From Rhabditoides inermis (Eukaryota; Nematoda; Chromadorea; Rhabditida; Rhabditidae), in assembly GCA_963966185.1 (NCBI GenBank), contig CAWZYM010000114.1, positions 1,552,001 through 1,616,000 of the forward strand: DNA of 64,000 nt, given 5' to 3'. This document shows, piece by piece, positions 1-11,443 of this stretch (position 1 is its first letter; every line of letters starts with the position of its first letter). Made by a program: the position numbers and the translations under genes. A model generated the notes under the pieces. The model was not told the origin of the DNA. It saw only the letters and a list, made by a program, of their open reading frames with translations, and ran no database searches.

Positions 1-422
1 TTTTCAAGATGCCATTTCATTTTATATCAAATTTATATTGAATGATATATTTTTAATTTTGGTTTCAAGTGGATCGCCATATCAATATTGACTATGTCGA
101 CTTCATGTCATTATTCCGTGCACCTCTTCTTTAATATCTCCGAAAAAATTATATTAATTGACCAGGGCTTCACTATCTCTATGAACAATTTCATGAAACC
201 TATACTTGATCATAATACGACTTGGACTATTATTATAATTACCCTTAAACCTTGACAATTGGTCAGAGCGCGTCTCTTATCCTTTATTTTTCGATTCTCG
301 TTGAACTTCATACAACTGACTAACTCTCTGCCTTCACTACTCGATATTATACCGATTCAACATCTTGTATACCACTCTCAACCTCCACATTTGGGTGTAG
401 ACTTGACTCTCTCCCCTCGCAG
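1..422. other. intron, no coding seen
   Basis: AT-rich sequence ending in a pyrimidine tract and an AG acceptor at 421-422. I read it as the intron before the first visible NAALADase exon. No other feature recognised. Confidence 0.6.
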
Positions 423-3400
423 ACCTTCCCCTCCACGCTGTGGCTGCCGGGCTCGGGCGCGCAGCGGGGCAGCCTCCTCTCCACGGTCGGAGACCCCGAG
501 ACACCCGCCATGCCCAGTATGCAGTATGTGAACAGACAGGGTGGGTGAGATTGAGAATACATACAAATTGGGAATTTGTTGTACAGTTGAATGTTTGCAA
601 TACGTTGCGCGCAGTGGGGTAGATTAGAGGAAGACGGAGAGTCAGCTCTTGGCAATAGCGCGCAAAATGAGGCAGACGGTTATGGCACCGTATTTCGAAC
701 TGCAAGCGAGGTAGATCGAAAACTATCGCTCTGGCGCAGACTATATGTCAAGAGACAGGGTGGGTGCTATTTTGAAGCAGCCGGTTGGTTGTGAGAAAAG
801 GTTAAGGAAACGTTAGGAAAGCTTGATTAGGGGAGAATTTGTATTGCAGTCTTCAGTGTGTGAAGAGAGAGAGAGAGGGTGGGGTGATTGTATGAGTTTT
901 ATAGTACAGTCAATATGTGAATCCGCTCCCACATCATAAGTCATTGGAATGATGCATAGTTTATTGAATAAGATTCTCTTTTTGTGATATGTACGCTACA
1001 GCAATGAGTCTCGTAACTATTGTTTTACACCAATAGGTAAAATGGCAGTAGGCCGATAAACTGCTTTCAGAAGACGCGCGCAGCCTTCTGGACAAGGGCC
1101 AGCTGCCGCGCATCCCAGTGACTCCCATAGGCTACGACGACGCGCATGCCATCATGCACAGTATGGACGGACCAGCTGTCAAGGTAGTGTTTGTTTGGAA
1201 ATCATTTATCTCCTTAGAAATCGTCAATTACGGAAATTCCAATTTGATCTCAGCATTGATCTATTTGATCTCGTTGAGGATATTCGAAGGTATGTAGTTG
1301 AGACATATACAAGGATGCTGTAGCAAAGTTTCAAAGCTGTGTGTTAAATATCTACATTATATTCAAATATTCATAATATCCTCCGTATTGGAAGTTGAAT
1401 CATATGATGCATTTGTTCAACGGGTGAAACATATTTTGATTGTCTTCTGGGATCATCGTTATTCCAACGATCTGAATGATCCTAGACCGACCCCTGTTTG
1501 TAGTAGGAACCGTGTTTGGAGTCGTTTTCGAGAACCTCTTTCGAAGAGAGACTCAACTGATCCTCTTCTTTTCTAGGACGCCGGCTGGCGGGGCGGCCTG
1601 TCCTCGGTGTACCGCCTGTACGGCACGGGCATCTACCGCGTGTCGGTCAGGTCGCGGAGCGTGCATCGGTGGGTGGATATTGGTTTCTGATTGTTTTAAT
1701 TTTTTTGTTTTATGAGCCTGATTCCGACATACAATGCTAGCGTGATGGACTGACTATCTGGTAGCACACACAATCCGTGATGATTGAGGAGATCTATAGG
1801 TGGCACTGTCGAGTTCATTTGGCTGTTGTCTGATATTTTCGATCTGATTCGGGATACGGTGCGTGCGCGGGACGCGGCGCTTTCTTGTTGTTTCTATGTT
1901 CCATCCGCTATTGTTTTCGTGATGCTTTCTTTTCTATTTCAATGAGTCGTTGACATCAAGGGTCGACATCATTTACGGTATAATGAAATTCCATTTCTTC
2001 TGCCGACTACTGAAGTTAAATTGGGTTTCTTTTCAGCACCATCTCGAATGTGATCGCAGTATGGCCGGGCAGGGAACATCCCGACGAGTGGGTACTCGTC
2101 GGGAACCACGTCGATGCGTGGGTCAATGTGCGTATCGATTTATTGATCGATCGATTGATTGATTGTATTTGTTTGGATGGGAAGTGTCTAGCAGTCTAGC
2201 ATTATGCCATTGGCGTATTGATTGATTATTGATTTTCAGGGTGCAATCGACCCGAACTCGGGCACGGCTACTCAGCTGGAGATGGCGCGGGTGGTGAGCG
2301 AGGTGAGTGGAGGGAGAGAGAGGGAGAGAGAGAGAGAGAGAAGGGAGAGAGAGAAGGAGAGAGATAGATTTAACGTTTAATGACTATTAGTAATCCTAAA
2401 AAATTCAGTACTCTATTGTTGCCCATTTCCACGAGCTATTTCATCGCGATTGTGAAACGTAACGTTGCTCATGTTGCGCGACTATAGTTCTCAACAGTTT
2501 TTTCTCATTTTTTGTCAGGTTGTGTTAAACGGTAGATAGTTTGTCTCCCGACTTTTCGGGTGGTAGTTTCGATGAGTCTGTCCGAGTGACCCTTTCCCCT
2601 CTCAGGTCATGTCGGGAGCGTCGCGCCCCCGCCGCAGCCTCGTCTTCTGCCACTGGGACGCCGAGGTGGGAACAAGGGTTTACGTGGAAATTGATATTAT
2701 GAGAATTAATGTAAGAAGTAGACTGAACAGTGTAAGAAAATTTCGAATTCGCAAAGCGTTGTGTATTAGATTATTTCGGCGTTGTTAGTAGTAGAATGTA
2801 GTGTGAAACGTATCGGTATTAGTTTTCTACATTTCCAGGAATTCGGTCTGATCGGTTCGACAGAGTGGGTGGAGGAGATGCTGGCGCCTCTACAGCAGAG
2901 GTGGGAGATCTCTCTCTCTCTTTCTTTCTATCGTTTTCTTTCTTTCTCTATCTATCTCTTCCTCTCTCCTCTCTTCTATGTATCTATCTGTGTTATGTTT
3001 TCGAATTTTACGGATTCAACATGATGGGTTTACTCTCTACACACTCTTCCATTCTCTTTCATCTTTCAGTATGATGATTCCACTCTCTACTCTCTGTTCC
3101 AGACTGTTTCTCTCTGTTCCTCTCTCTACTAATATAATATAATATAAAAAAAACTGATATCATATGATCCCCTCCCTTGCAGAGCAGTCGCAATGCTCAA
3201 CGTCGATCACATAGCGGGCAATGCGAGTGTGGATGTGAAGGCGGTGCCGATGCTGTACAGAGTGCTCACCGAGGCGGCTGCAAGGTGGGGAGGGAGAGAG
3301 GGAGAGGGAAAGGTGGGAGAGAGAGAGAGAAAGGAGATGGAGGATAGAGAAAGAGGGAAGGATGGGGTGAGGAGAGGAGAGAGAGAAAGGGAGGGAAGGA

Positions 3401-4478
3401 GAGAGAGAGATGTCCTTCCAGAATCCCCACCCCCTCTCCGACCGAGCTTCGCTCCGGCCGGTTCACGCTGCTCGACTCGTGGCGGCATTATCGGTGGGTG
3501 GTAAAGAGGATATGAGAAATGCGTTATTGTATTTTCTGTTCGGTTTCGAATAGTTTTCACATAAATGTTTTGATGAGAGGTGAATTTGTGGATCAATCAG
3601 TTGATTATATCAGTTTGATAATGGACAAACCCGATTGGGCCGGGTTGGCCAAGTGGATAGCGTCACAGCTTGCTAAGTAAACGGTCGCTGGTTCGATTCC
3701 CCTCGCGGGCAATTGTTCTACCGAATTCCACTACCTCCCGGTGGGGCGCGTGAACCCACACCCTCTGAGAGCCCTACCATCGGCGGCGGCAGTCTTTCAA
3801 GATCTTCTACCACGCCTCGCATCCGGAACTGGTCACTTCGCGATGTTCACGCCCATCTACCGTGAACAGTCAGGACTCGCGCCGCACTGTTCCAGCCAAG
3901 GAGCCCCAATACCCCATTGTAGCATTGTGTGTGCTTCGGATAACCCATCATGCTACCATTGTATGTACATGTCGGAATCAGGCTGATAAACAAACAAACC
4001 CGATTGAGAAGTGTGGAAGTGTAGCAGTGTTTTTTTTCAATTCTGACTCTTTTATGTTTCACATAATATAGAACTGACCTGTAGTCTTTTGGTAGTAATC
4101 AACTCTTAAAATCGATATGTAAGTATGAAAATGCTATTGCGATTCAGAAAATAATGGCTCCGTAGAGAGTAGAAATATTGGCTTTCATAAAAACTGGAGG
4201 TGATTTTCCCCGATCTTCTGATCTGGTTTCGAATAGGTTTCACTAGTATGTTGTTGCAAGCAGTGATTTTGACTATAATCAGCAGTTTCTATCCTTTCGA
4301 TAATAGGCAAACCCCATAAAAATGTAGTTCAATAATAAATGAAAAATTTGCAATGCATGAATGATTGAAAACCATGAACAACATTTCCAGCGGCAAGTCG
4401 GGCCCGCTTCGAGGCGACAGGAGTATCCCCGAGATGGGAGTGCCAGGAGTGGGCAGTGACTACCAGGTGGGGGACATC

Positions 4479-4526
<48 letters not shown>

Positions 4527-4531
4527 TCTCT

Positions 4532-4628
<97 letters not shown>

Positions 4629-7327
4629 AGATCAAGGAGGGGTGGATTGAAACGATGTGTCCAACTCTGTCTCTCCAGCGTTTCATCTCCTACGCGGGCA
4701 TCTCCTCCGCGGATCTGAAGATGGAGTCCGCCCCCTCGGCCTACGCCCTCTATCACACCATGTATGAGGTGAGCGTTGTCTGTTCGTCAATGTCTAGCAC
4801 CCGCGAATTTCGCCAGTGTGCATGAAAAGTTGAAGTGTTATTGATTTTGTAGAAAGTAAAACGTTCCGCCAGTGGTATTTTTCATGGGTACACGTTGGAT
4901 TGCGTTTCATATGTTATAATAATGTTATAATAATGTTCGTTGCTCTTTTAAAAGACTAGAAATTATTGTATTGATGTGATGTGCCCTTAGAAGTTTATCG
5001 AGTATGATTTCACATTGATATCATACTTACATGAAATATGATGTAGTAACGTTCGTTGCTCTTTTAGTGGACTTATTAGAAATTATTGTATTGATGTGAT
5101 GTGCCCTTAGAAGTTTATCGAGTATGACTGTCTAGTAAAAGTTCTGGTTTTTGTTTTCTTCCACACATCAGTCGCCCTGTCATTTTAAAGTGGCATACGT
5201 TTTTTTTCCATACATATTCGAATAGTGAATTTCCTTGTGTGTCCCTAAACCCCCCCCCCCCTCTCGCAGATCCCGTGGGCGGTGGAGTGAAAATTGTAGA
5301 ATGTTATGCTTCTATCGTGATTACCCAAATACCTTAATGTCGTTGTCGATTCATCTCGATTCCATATATCCACACATGTATGTCCTTCTTCTAACCCTCT
5401 CCTCTCTCAGATCCCGTGGGCGGTGGAGCAGCTGCTCGACCCGCACATGCACTCGATGACAGCCATGGGCCAGTTGTGGGCCGAGACGGCGCATCGGATG
5501 GCCAATCACATGGTGGGTTTATGTAAAAGCGACACAAAAATGAAAGAGACACGCACAGATCACACACCAGGTCAGTCAATACAGTGACACTCGCGGTATC
5601 ACTCCAGAGCGCGCAATGAATGATTCTACGGTACAGCGTTGGTAGTGTTTTGCATGGAGGATCTGCCGTGTCTTTTTAATTTTTGTCGTCTTTAATACTA
5701 GTTTATTAAGTTACTCTCAGTGCTAGTCGAATTTTGTGGAACAGTAGAACAGACTAATAGAACTAGTAGAACACCTCTCATGCTATGTGTACATGAAAAT
5801 GCGGTTCTGGATCAATATGCGCGGTAAATTATGTATCAATCACGATATAGCGAAATGAATTGACGCTGAAACAGGTTCTATCCAATTGTGTTTCACGCGC
5901 GAAAAAAATATGGCAGAGACGAGAGCGTATTTCATGATGGAGTGTGCCCCGTCGTCCTCTCATGCTTATCTAACTGTGTCTCCCACTCCAGATCCTGCCC
6001 CTGAACGTGCTGGACCTCGCCTCTGCCCTGTCGTCGCAATGGCATCGCGTCGACTCGCAGATGGCACACTGGAATGTCACCAGGGTGAGTCGAGAGCCGC
6101 AGCGCGCCGGTATCGGACACGCGACGCAGCCTGCGCTCTCTCCTTAAGCGCACTCTCTCTCTCCGCGTTTTTGACCGTGGGAAAAATGAAACGTTTTAAG
6201 AGTTCAATATTAACGAGTTTGGTTATTGTTTATACAACTGTTGAAATATTCATTAGTTCAATGAAACTGTTTGTATAGCGATTATTGCACATACAAAACA
6301 CTGACATAGACATATGTATGTTTGCAGTGAAACGTATGTAAATTATGCGAGATTTTAACCTCTAGTTTTCATGACACTTTCAAAACGAAACCACTTGAAG
6401 ATACCTAGTTCATAGTAGGTTGTGCTATTCAAGTACCTTGCAGGCGCGGCTACTCTCTCACTAAGAAAAACAAATAGTGGATGGTGTTATCTACATGTGT
6501 AATGCATGTAAATTAAAAAAAAAGTATTGTAATGTAATGTGTTGTACCTTGCAGGCAGTGCGCGGCTACTCTCTGAAGACAGACAGCGTGCGGGACGCGA
6601 TCGCCCGACTGCACCGAGTCGCCAAGAGAGTGGATGTGGAGGTGCACGTGAGTCGATCAAGTAGAAACGACCATCCAACATCCCAATACGCAAAGCAAAC
6701 GAGTCGAGTGGGTGATGTCAAATGAGTAGAGTCATCTTCAAGACACCAGTCATGTTGCGGTAGCTGGTTCCGTGACCGTTTCCGGTTCCCTTTCAGCGAT
6801 TACCTGCGAAAACGGGCAAATTACATGATTTGATGTTGTGAACTCTCTGCAGGACGTCTCATCGGGTCACTCTCCGTCGACCCCGTCTCGCGTGTCTCAG
6901 TTGAACTCTCGCCTTCGATCGGTGGAGCGCGCCCTTCTCTCTCCCCTGCCAGCAGACCCCCTGCATAGACATGTCGTGTACAGGCCCACCGCGCATCCCA
7001 GCGCGGTCGGAGGCGCGTTTGCTATTGTGGTTGGTTGGATACCTCTATTTGTCACATCTTCTTTTCAAATCTCTCTCACTCGGTTCTTCATTTTCTTCAG
7101 CCTTGTATCCCTGGCTCGTTGAACATTGTATTCTTGTGTACTGCTGGTTTCAAGCGTGTAATGCCAATATGTTACCGTATTCCCGTTTGCAGCTCGACCC
7201 CGCCTACGCATACACCCTAGCTGTTTCGGAGGAGGAGAGGCGACGGGCACTCGACGAGATCGACACTGCCATCTCACATGTGCAGTACGCAATAGAGAGT
7301 GTCATACATGTGTTGGAGGAGTATTGA
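423..7327 (+). CDS. NAALADase / glutamate carboxypeptidase II (M28 peptidase), 5' end outside window
   Basis: Zinc peptidase of the FOLH1/NAALAD2 family, normally a type II membrane ectoenzyme that removes C-terminal glutamate. Exons: 423-540, 1071-1183, 1577-1668, 2037-2127, 2240-2302, 2606-2665, 2839-2900, 3183-3284, 3422-3493, 4391-4466, 4679-4768, 5411-5512, 5992-6084, 6555-6647, 6853-7029, 7193-7327. All phases agree, giving 512 codons plus stop. Metal and catalytic residues expected for the family are present: His in NHVDAW, Asp in IDPNSG, the Glu pair in HWDAEEFG, Asp in NVDH and His in YALYHTMYE. The C-terminal part (from about 5992) matches the transferrin-receptor-like dimerisation domain. 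The N-terminal anchor and PA domain start lie upstream. Because the ligands are kept, an active peptidase is more likely than a transferrin-receptor homologue. Confidence 0.93.
1711..1800 (-). repeat. truncated SINE copy, reverse orientation
   Basis: The segment beginning at 1711 (GAGCCTGATTCCGACAT) is the reverse complement of the 3' part of the SINE at 3637-4003, including the following stretch with GCACACACAA. It is truncated and lies in a NAALADase intron. Confidence 0.6.
3637..4003 (+). mobile_element. tRNA-derived SINE
   Basis: The head carries a Pol III A-box-like TGGCCAAGTGG and a B box GGTTCGATTCC separated by a Ser-GCT-like anticodon arm (CTTGCTAAG). A roughly 290-bp body unrelated to tRNA follows, ending in GATAAAC plus AAAC repeats. 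No long variable arm is present, so it is not a functional tRNA-Ser. A partial reverse copy at 1711 supports a dispersed family. It sits in a NAALADase intron. Confidence 0.72.
4487..4628 (+). repeat. CT microsatellite in intron
   Basis: Imperfect (CT)n/(CTTT) tract between NAALADase exons at 4391-4466 and 4679-4768. Similar CT or GA tracts occupy many introns of this window. Confidence 0.95.
4931..5128 (+). repeat. tandem duplication in intron
   Basis: About 80 bp beginning GTTCGTTGCTCTTTTA and ending at GTTTATCGAGTATGA occurs twice (about 4933-5012 and 5050-5128) with few differences. A local duplication inside a NAALADase intron. Confidence 0.85.
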
Positions 7328-7621
7328 TTGATTATCGATTGATTCATTGTATGCTTTCATCTTTCGCGGGTGCTTCTGGAAGCCTTTATATCGTATTCGT
7401 ATTACTCGTTTGCCGTGTGTAATCTCGGTTGTTGTGATCTCTAGTATGGATTGATTATCGATTTATGCAATTGTGTTTTCTTTTTCTAGGCGTTGATTGT
7501 ATCGCTGTGATATGTGGGTATGCCATAAAACGTTTGAAAAGGTGTTGTCGATTTTGATTGATTTGTAACGGGGGATTGACTGAGTGAGTGACTGAGTTGA
7601 GCTGTTAATCTAATCTTTCAG
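7328..7621 (+). other. spacer between NAALADase stop and first rhomboid exon
   Basis: Only 294 bp separate the two genes, with GATT-rich sequence and a TCTTTCAG acceptor at the end. I find no ATG exon for the rhomboid gene here. Confidence 0.6.
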
Positions 7622-10600
7622 GCGTTCTGTTCGCGTTGAAAGTGTTACACAATCGCTACTTCCCCTATGAGCACTCCACTCTTCTCGGATGGTTGCCCGT
7701 GCCGTCCAAGTGAGTTGGGGCGGGGCATAAATGGGCGGAGCTTGAGTGTTTGCTTTAACAAATCGCTTCAGGTACGCGTGCTGGGCCGAGTTGGTGTTGA
7801 TTCAGGTTTGTGTATTTTTGTACTTGATCTCTGTAGTTTGTGTTATGATCCCATATTTAGATGCTCACTCCGAATGTCTCTTTTGTGGGGCATCTCGCTG
7901 GCATTCTCGCCGGTCTTCTCTATGTGTGGGGTCCGCTGAGGTGAGTGGGCGGAGCTTGAATGGGCGGAGCTTACCACAATATATTACAGATACGTCGTGG
8001 ATGCGCTCTGCACTGTAATCGAGGGAGGCAACAGTGAGTGTGAAAAGTATTTATTCAAAATGGCGAGAATCTTTCAAATGCGTACACGGCAGTGTTCTAT
8101 AAGCGCATATGTACAATGTAGAGCGGTGTAAGCGAGTAGATGTAAGAGTGGATGTAAGGTATTCCTTGAATGTTCCCCATGTTTGGATGGGAGTGAGAGG
8201 GCCGCGGGGCTATTCCCGGGCGAGTGCGCGAAGCCACGCAACCTGGAAGAGATATTTCTCTCTCTCTCTCTTCTCTCTCCCTCCCTCTCTCTCCCTCTCC
8301 CGCCCCCTCTCTCTCTCCTCCCCTCTCTCTTTCTCTCTCCCCCTCCCTCTCTCTCTCTCTCTACCTGTCTCTGGCTGAGCACACTGGCCCTGCCCATCTC
8401 GGGCCGTGCCCACTTCTCCTTGACCGCCACCATCCGTGTGGATTGTAGTAGTTTGACGGTGGCGAGTGATATGCGCCCACCCACTTCGTCGAGTGTGGCA
8501 AGGGAGAGGCACACCAGACGACACACCGACTCCGCGTCCACCGGGTCGTCCTAGGGAGAGGAGCGGTTAGGCAAACACTACGGTTGGTTGAACCATCACG
8601 GTGGTCAGTTCGCTATACGTTTGTCCCAGGAAGAAAAAACACTGCCCGGCTACGGTTATCGTTAATAGAAAAACACAGACCGACCTGTAGATGGGAAGCG
8701 AGGCAGAGTGCCGCGGCCGCCACGTGACTCGGCGGCACGGAGGACAGAGTGTGCTCCAGCAACGCAGTCTGCAAGGCTACTGTAGACTACAGTACCCAAG
8801 TACCGTACCCCTACCGTACCTCGACGAAGAACTGTGCGAGTGTGTCGGTGCGGGGGCGAGACAGACTGAGCGATGGATAGCCAGCGGAGGAAGGAGATGG
8901 AGTGCGGGTGAGAGAGGTCGAACGAGAGCGTGCACAGGATCTGGAGGGGTTCTGTCAGTCTGTCTCTCTCTCTCACACACTCTATCTCCCTATTGTGCGG
9001 CGCAACTATAACTATAAAGTAGAGGTCAGACTCAACTTTTGCTGGCAAAGAGTTCTGTCAGTCTGTCTCTCTCTCTCACACACTCTATCTCCCTATTGTG
9101 CGGCGCAACTATAACTATAAAGTAGAGGTCAGACTCAACTTTTGCTGGCAAAGACCCTCAGAAAGATCTCAGAACGGCCGCGCACCCTCAGAAAGATCCC
9201 CAGAAAGATCCTCAGAAGATCTCAGAACGCGCCCCACCCTCAGAAAGATCATCAGAAAGTGGCTTTTTGTATCATAAAGCGGTTTTTGATGCATAATCGA
9301 GTCTGACCTCGCCTTAACTGCTACGGAACAACTATAATTGCTACGGATAAAAGTGTCCATACTGCGCAGGAATCAGAATATCGTCACTCGCGGAGTGTGC
9401 TGTTTGTGCAACCGACAAGTTATCGACTCTACGAATGAGTCAGCCTATTTCCTCTCTCCTCCCACCTCCTTCTCCATGTCTACAATCTGCCTTGCCGTGT
9501 ACGTCCTCGCAGGTGAAATGGACGAGGTCGTCGATGTCTGGCGCCAGTTCCTCCTCGTATTTCGAGGCGATCAGCAGACACGCCACGCCCATCTAGGGAA
9601 GAGTGGCTGCCACTGTCTCTCTATCTCTGTTTATACTGATGAGTGACTGAAAAACCAGGCGAGTTATGAACTGTCGACAAATCCTGTTCTGCAATAACCC
9701 AGCATGCTACACTGACAGAGCCACTCGTTATGGACCGTGAGGGATACTCGGAAAGAGAGAGAGATGAAGAGTCCCCCCTACCAGCTGGATACTGTGCACG
9801 GGCACCGCACGGGCGGCGAAGAATCGATCGATGAGGTGGACGGTGAGATGCAGCGTCTCCGCCACGAACTTGAACTTCTCGTGCACCTAACAGTATCCAG
9901 CTACCGTATACACGGTTACCGTATACCTAACAGTGGTACCGTACCTCGACGATCCAGTTGACGAGCAGTGTGCGGTTTGCGCGGGTTGACAGCGTGTGGC
10001 GCGAGGAATCCGGGATGGACGGTCGTCGTCTTCTCGTGTTCCAACAGATACGAGTAGATGTCCGAGAGTGGTCAGACACTGTCAGCTCCCGGTTCGGATC
10101 CGACGCGCGCGACTGGGACACGGTTAGGTATACGGTATGATACCGTACCGGTGGAGGCCGCGCGATGGGAGTCTGTGGACGCGGCACGACGACGATTCGT
10201 TGAATGGGCCGGGCGGGCTTGGGAGGGGACGGTTTTGTTGGCAGCGTGGGTAGGCGGGGCTTTCTGGAGAAATGGGTTGGACAAGAAAGGAGACTGTCAC
10301 TTACGTTGACTGGTGCATTGTTCGTGATGGGGGCGAGTGCGCGGCGGCGTTGCGGCTGCTGCTGAAGAGGAGGCTGCGGCGGCTTGTGAGAGGGGGCGGG
10401 CGCGGACGGCGGATGAGGCTGAAGAGAGAGGAGGGTGGGGAGATAGAGAGAGGCAGAGAGAGAGAGAGAGGGGGGGAGAGAGAGAGAGACTACCTTGTTC
10501 TGCTCGGATGTGTCCATGTCGAGTAGGGTTCGAGTAGGGGCGAGTGCACCATCCCTCCGAGAGGAGGAGGCAGGAATGGAGAGAGAGTGGGTGGCTGTGC

Positions 10601-11166
10601 GGCATGGTGACTGTCAAGGCATGCTAATGCGATGAAAATTGGAAACCTGATTTGATTTTTGACCGCAAAAGTACTTCAGAAAACCAACCGAATGTTTCGC
10701 ACCCTAAGAAAGACTCAAACGGCCGCGTATCTCAAGTGTTTCATGATGAAGCGGTCTTTTGTTTCAAATCGAGTATGAGCTTTACGAACTGGTTGCAGCG
10801 TTCCGCCACCGGCACGACTTTGACCATCGCGCCTCTGCTCCGCCAGAGGAGGAGGAGGAGTGGGGGCCGGGGCAGGCGAGCGGGCGGAGACATTGTTCAT
10901 TATAGAGTAGAGTAGGTACCCTGCACCCGAGTTATTGTTTTCCGATCTACCTCTCTCTCTCAACTCGAATACGGCTCACTGACCGTCTCTCCTGTTTTCC
11001 GTCTACCTTGTCTTTCTCGGAACCACAACGTGGCAACTTGTTACGAAAGTGTATTGTTTCATTTTCCAGCTACTCTGCGTACACGGCCGGCCTGTCGGAG
11101 GACGAGCAGATTCGTCGCGCCATGAACGAGAGTCTGCGACAGAGGAGGGGAGGGGGAGGGGTACTG
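7622..11166 (+). CDS. RHBDL4/RHBDD1-like rhomboid protease, 5' half not found
   Basis: Intramembrane serine protease family linked to ER-associated degradation. Exons: 7622-7709, 7772-7805, 7861-7940, 7990-8033, then 11070-11166. The first visible exon reads GVLFALKVLHNRYFP, which in the family directly follows the GFS of the catalytic GxSG motif. The exon with the nucleophile Ser and the first transmembrane helices is therefore missing. The catalytic His is kept in SFVGHLAGILAG. The 11070 exon carries TAGLSEDEQIRRAMNESL, a ubiquitin-interacting motif as in RHBDD1. The 8034-11069 intron contains a complete minus-strand cyclin gene. Phase 1 at 8033 and phase 2 at 11070 disagree, so an exon between them is unseen or lost. 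The 3' end is uncertain; an in-frame continuation from 11399 would stop at 11467. It could be a 5'-truncated duplicate. Confidence 0.8.
7710..7975 (+). repeat. GGGCGGAGCTTGA motif shared by two successive introns
   Basis: The rhomboid introns at 7710 and 7941 both start GTGAGTTGG/GTGAGTGGG and carry GGGCGGAGCTTGA, once at about 7732 and twice from about 7947. Shared donor-proximal sequence in neighbouring introns suggests copying. Confidence 0.6.
8210..10517 (-). CDS. mitotic cyclin (A/B type), nested in rhomboid intron; frame disrupted
   Basis: CDK-activating mitotic cyclin. Exons 5'-3' on minus: 10494-10517 (ATG), 10305-10418, 10149-10263, 9945-10112, 9782-9886, 9466-9592, 8820-8940, 8685-8768, 8365-8550, 8210-8242 (TAG). 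The N-terminal part contains RRALAPITN, an exact RxxLxxIxN destruction box. Cyclin box: DIYSYLLEHEKTTT, RTLLVNWIVEV, ETLHLTVHLIDRFF, CLLIASKYEEELAP, then QIVDMEKE and CTLSFDL; the second fold has HVAAAALCLA and AVKEKW. Odd: the frame needs a one-base correction in 9945-10112 (near the CGCAAACC run), in 9466-9592 (127 bp) and in 8820-8940 (121 bp, a C5 run), and a TGA lies upstream of DIYSYL. Splice sites look intact. It may be a young pseudogene, a null allele or affected by assembly indels. Confidence 0.88.
8949..9140 (+). repeat. 107-bp tandem duplication
   Basis: GTTCTGTCAGTCTGTCTCTC through TTTTGCTGGCAAAGA occurs twice in tandem (about 8949-9050 and 9051-9155). The unit includes the left end of the MITE at 9125, so that end is present twice (9022 and 9125). 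Confidence 0.85.
9125..9310. mobile_element. MITE family 1 (GAGGTCAGACTC TIR)
   Basis: Bounded by perfect 12-bp inverted repeats GAGGTCAGACTC and GAGTCTGACCTC. The interior has repeated CAGAAAGATC and two TTTTTGTATCA/TTTTTGATGCA motifs. The same termini and interior occur at 16076-16208, and a divergent copy is at 58313-58409. No coding capacity. It lies in a cyclin intron. Confidence 0.82.
10645..10800. repeat. degenerate MITE family 1 copy (tentative)
   Basis: The order of motifs resembles family 1: ACCGCAAAAGTACTTCAGAAA, then ACCCTAAGAAAGACTC, then GCGGTCTTTTGTTTCAAATCGAGTATGAGC. The termini are eroded, so this is a weak call. Confidence 0.35.
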
Positions 11167-11443
11167 GTAAAGGCTAGTTGTCACATTCACAATCTCATGC
11201 ATACATTATTTATTCAAAAATTTATTGTATTGATTTTATGGGAAAAATAAAAGTTGTCTTGATGTTGCGGCGTTTAGCTGACAGTTACTGCATTTAACAG
11301 TTTTTCGACTTTTACGGTTTCCGCTTCAGTGCTTGTTTTGTTTCGAATTTTATTGATTTTTACGTGTTTCTTGTTTCCCCACAAACGTTTCTGGCAGTGT
11401 TTACCTGTGGTGCAATGCTCACCTGTACCTGTCGTCCCGCCAG

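Noticed and set aside
3637..3715. tRNA-Ser(GCT) gene
   Set aside because: The box A and B motifs are present, but the long variable arm is absent and a SINE body follows; a second copy exists at 1711.
8662..9048. Single 128-residue minus-strand protein
   Set aside because: It merges two cyclin exons with the intron between them and runs out of frame; the exon model fits the cyclin fold better.
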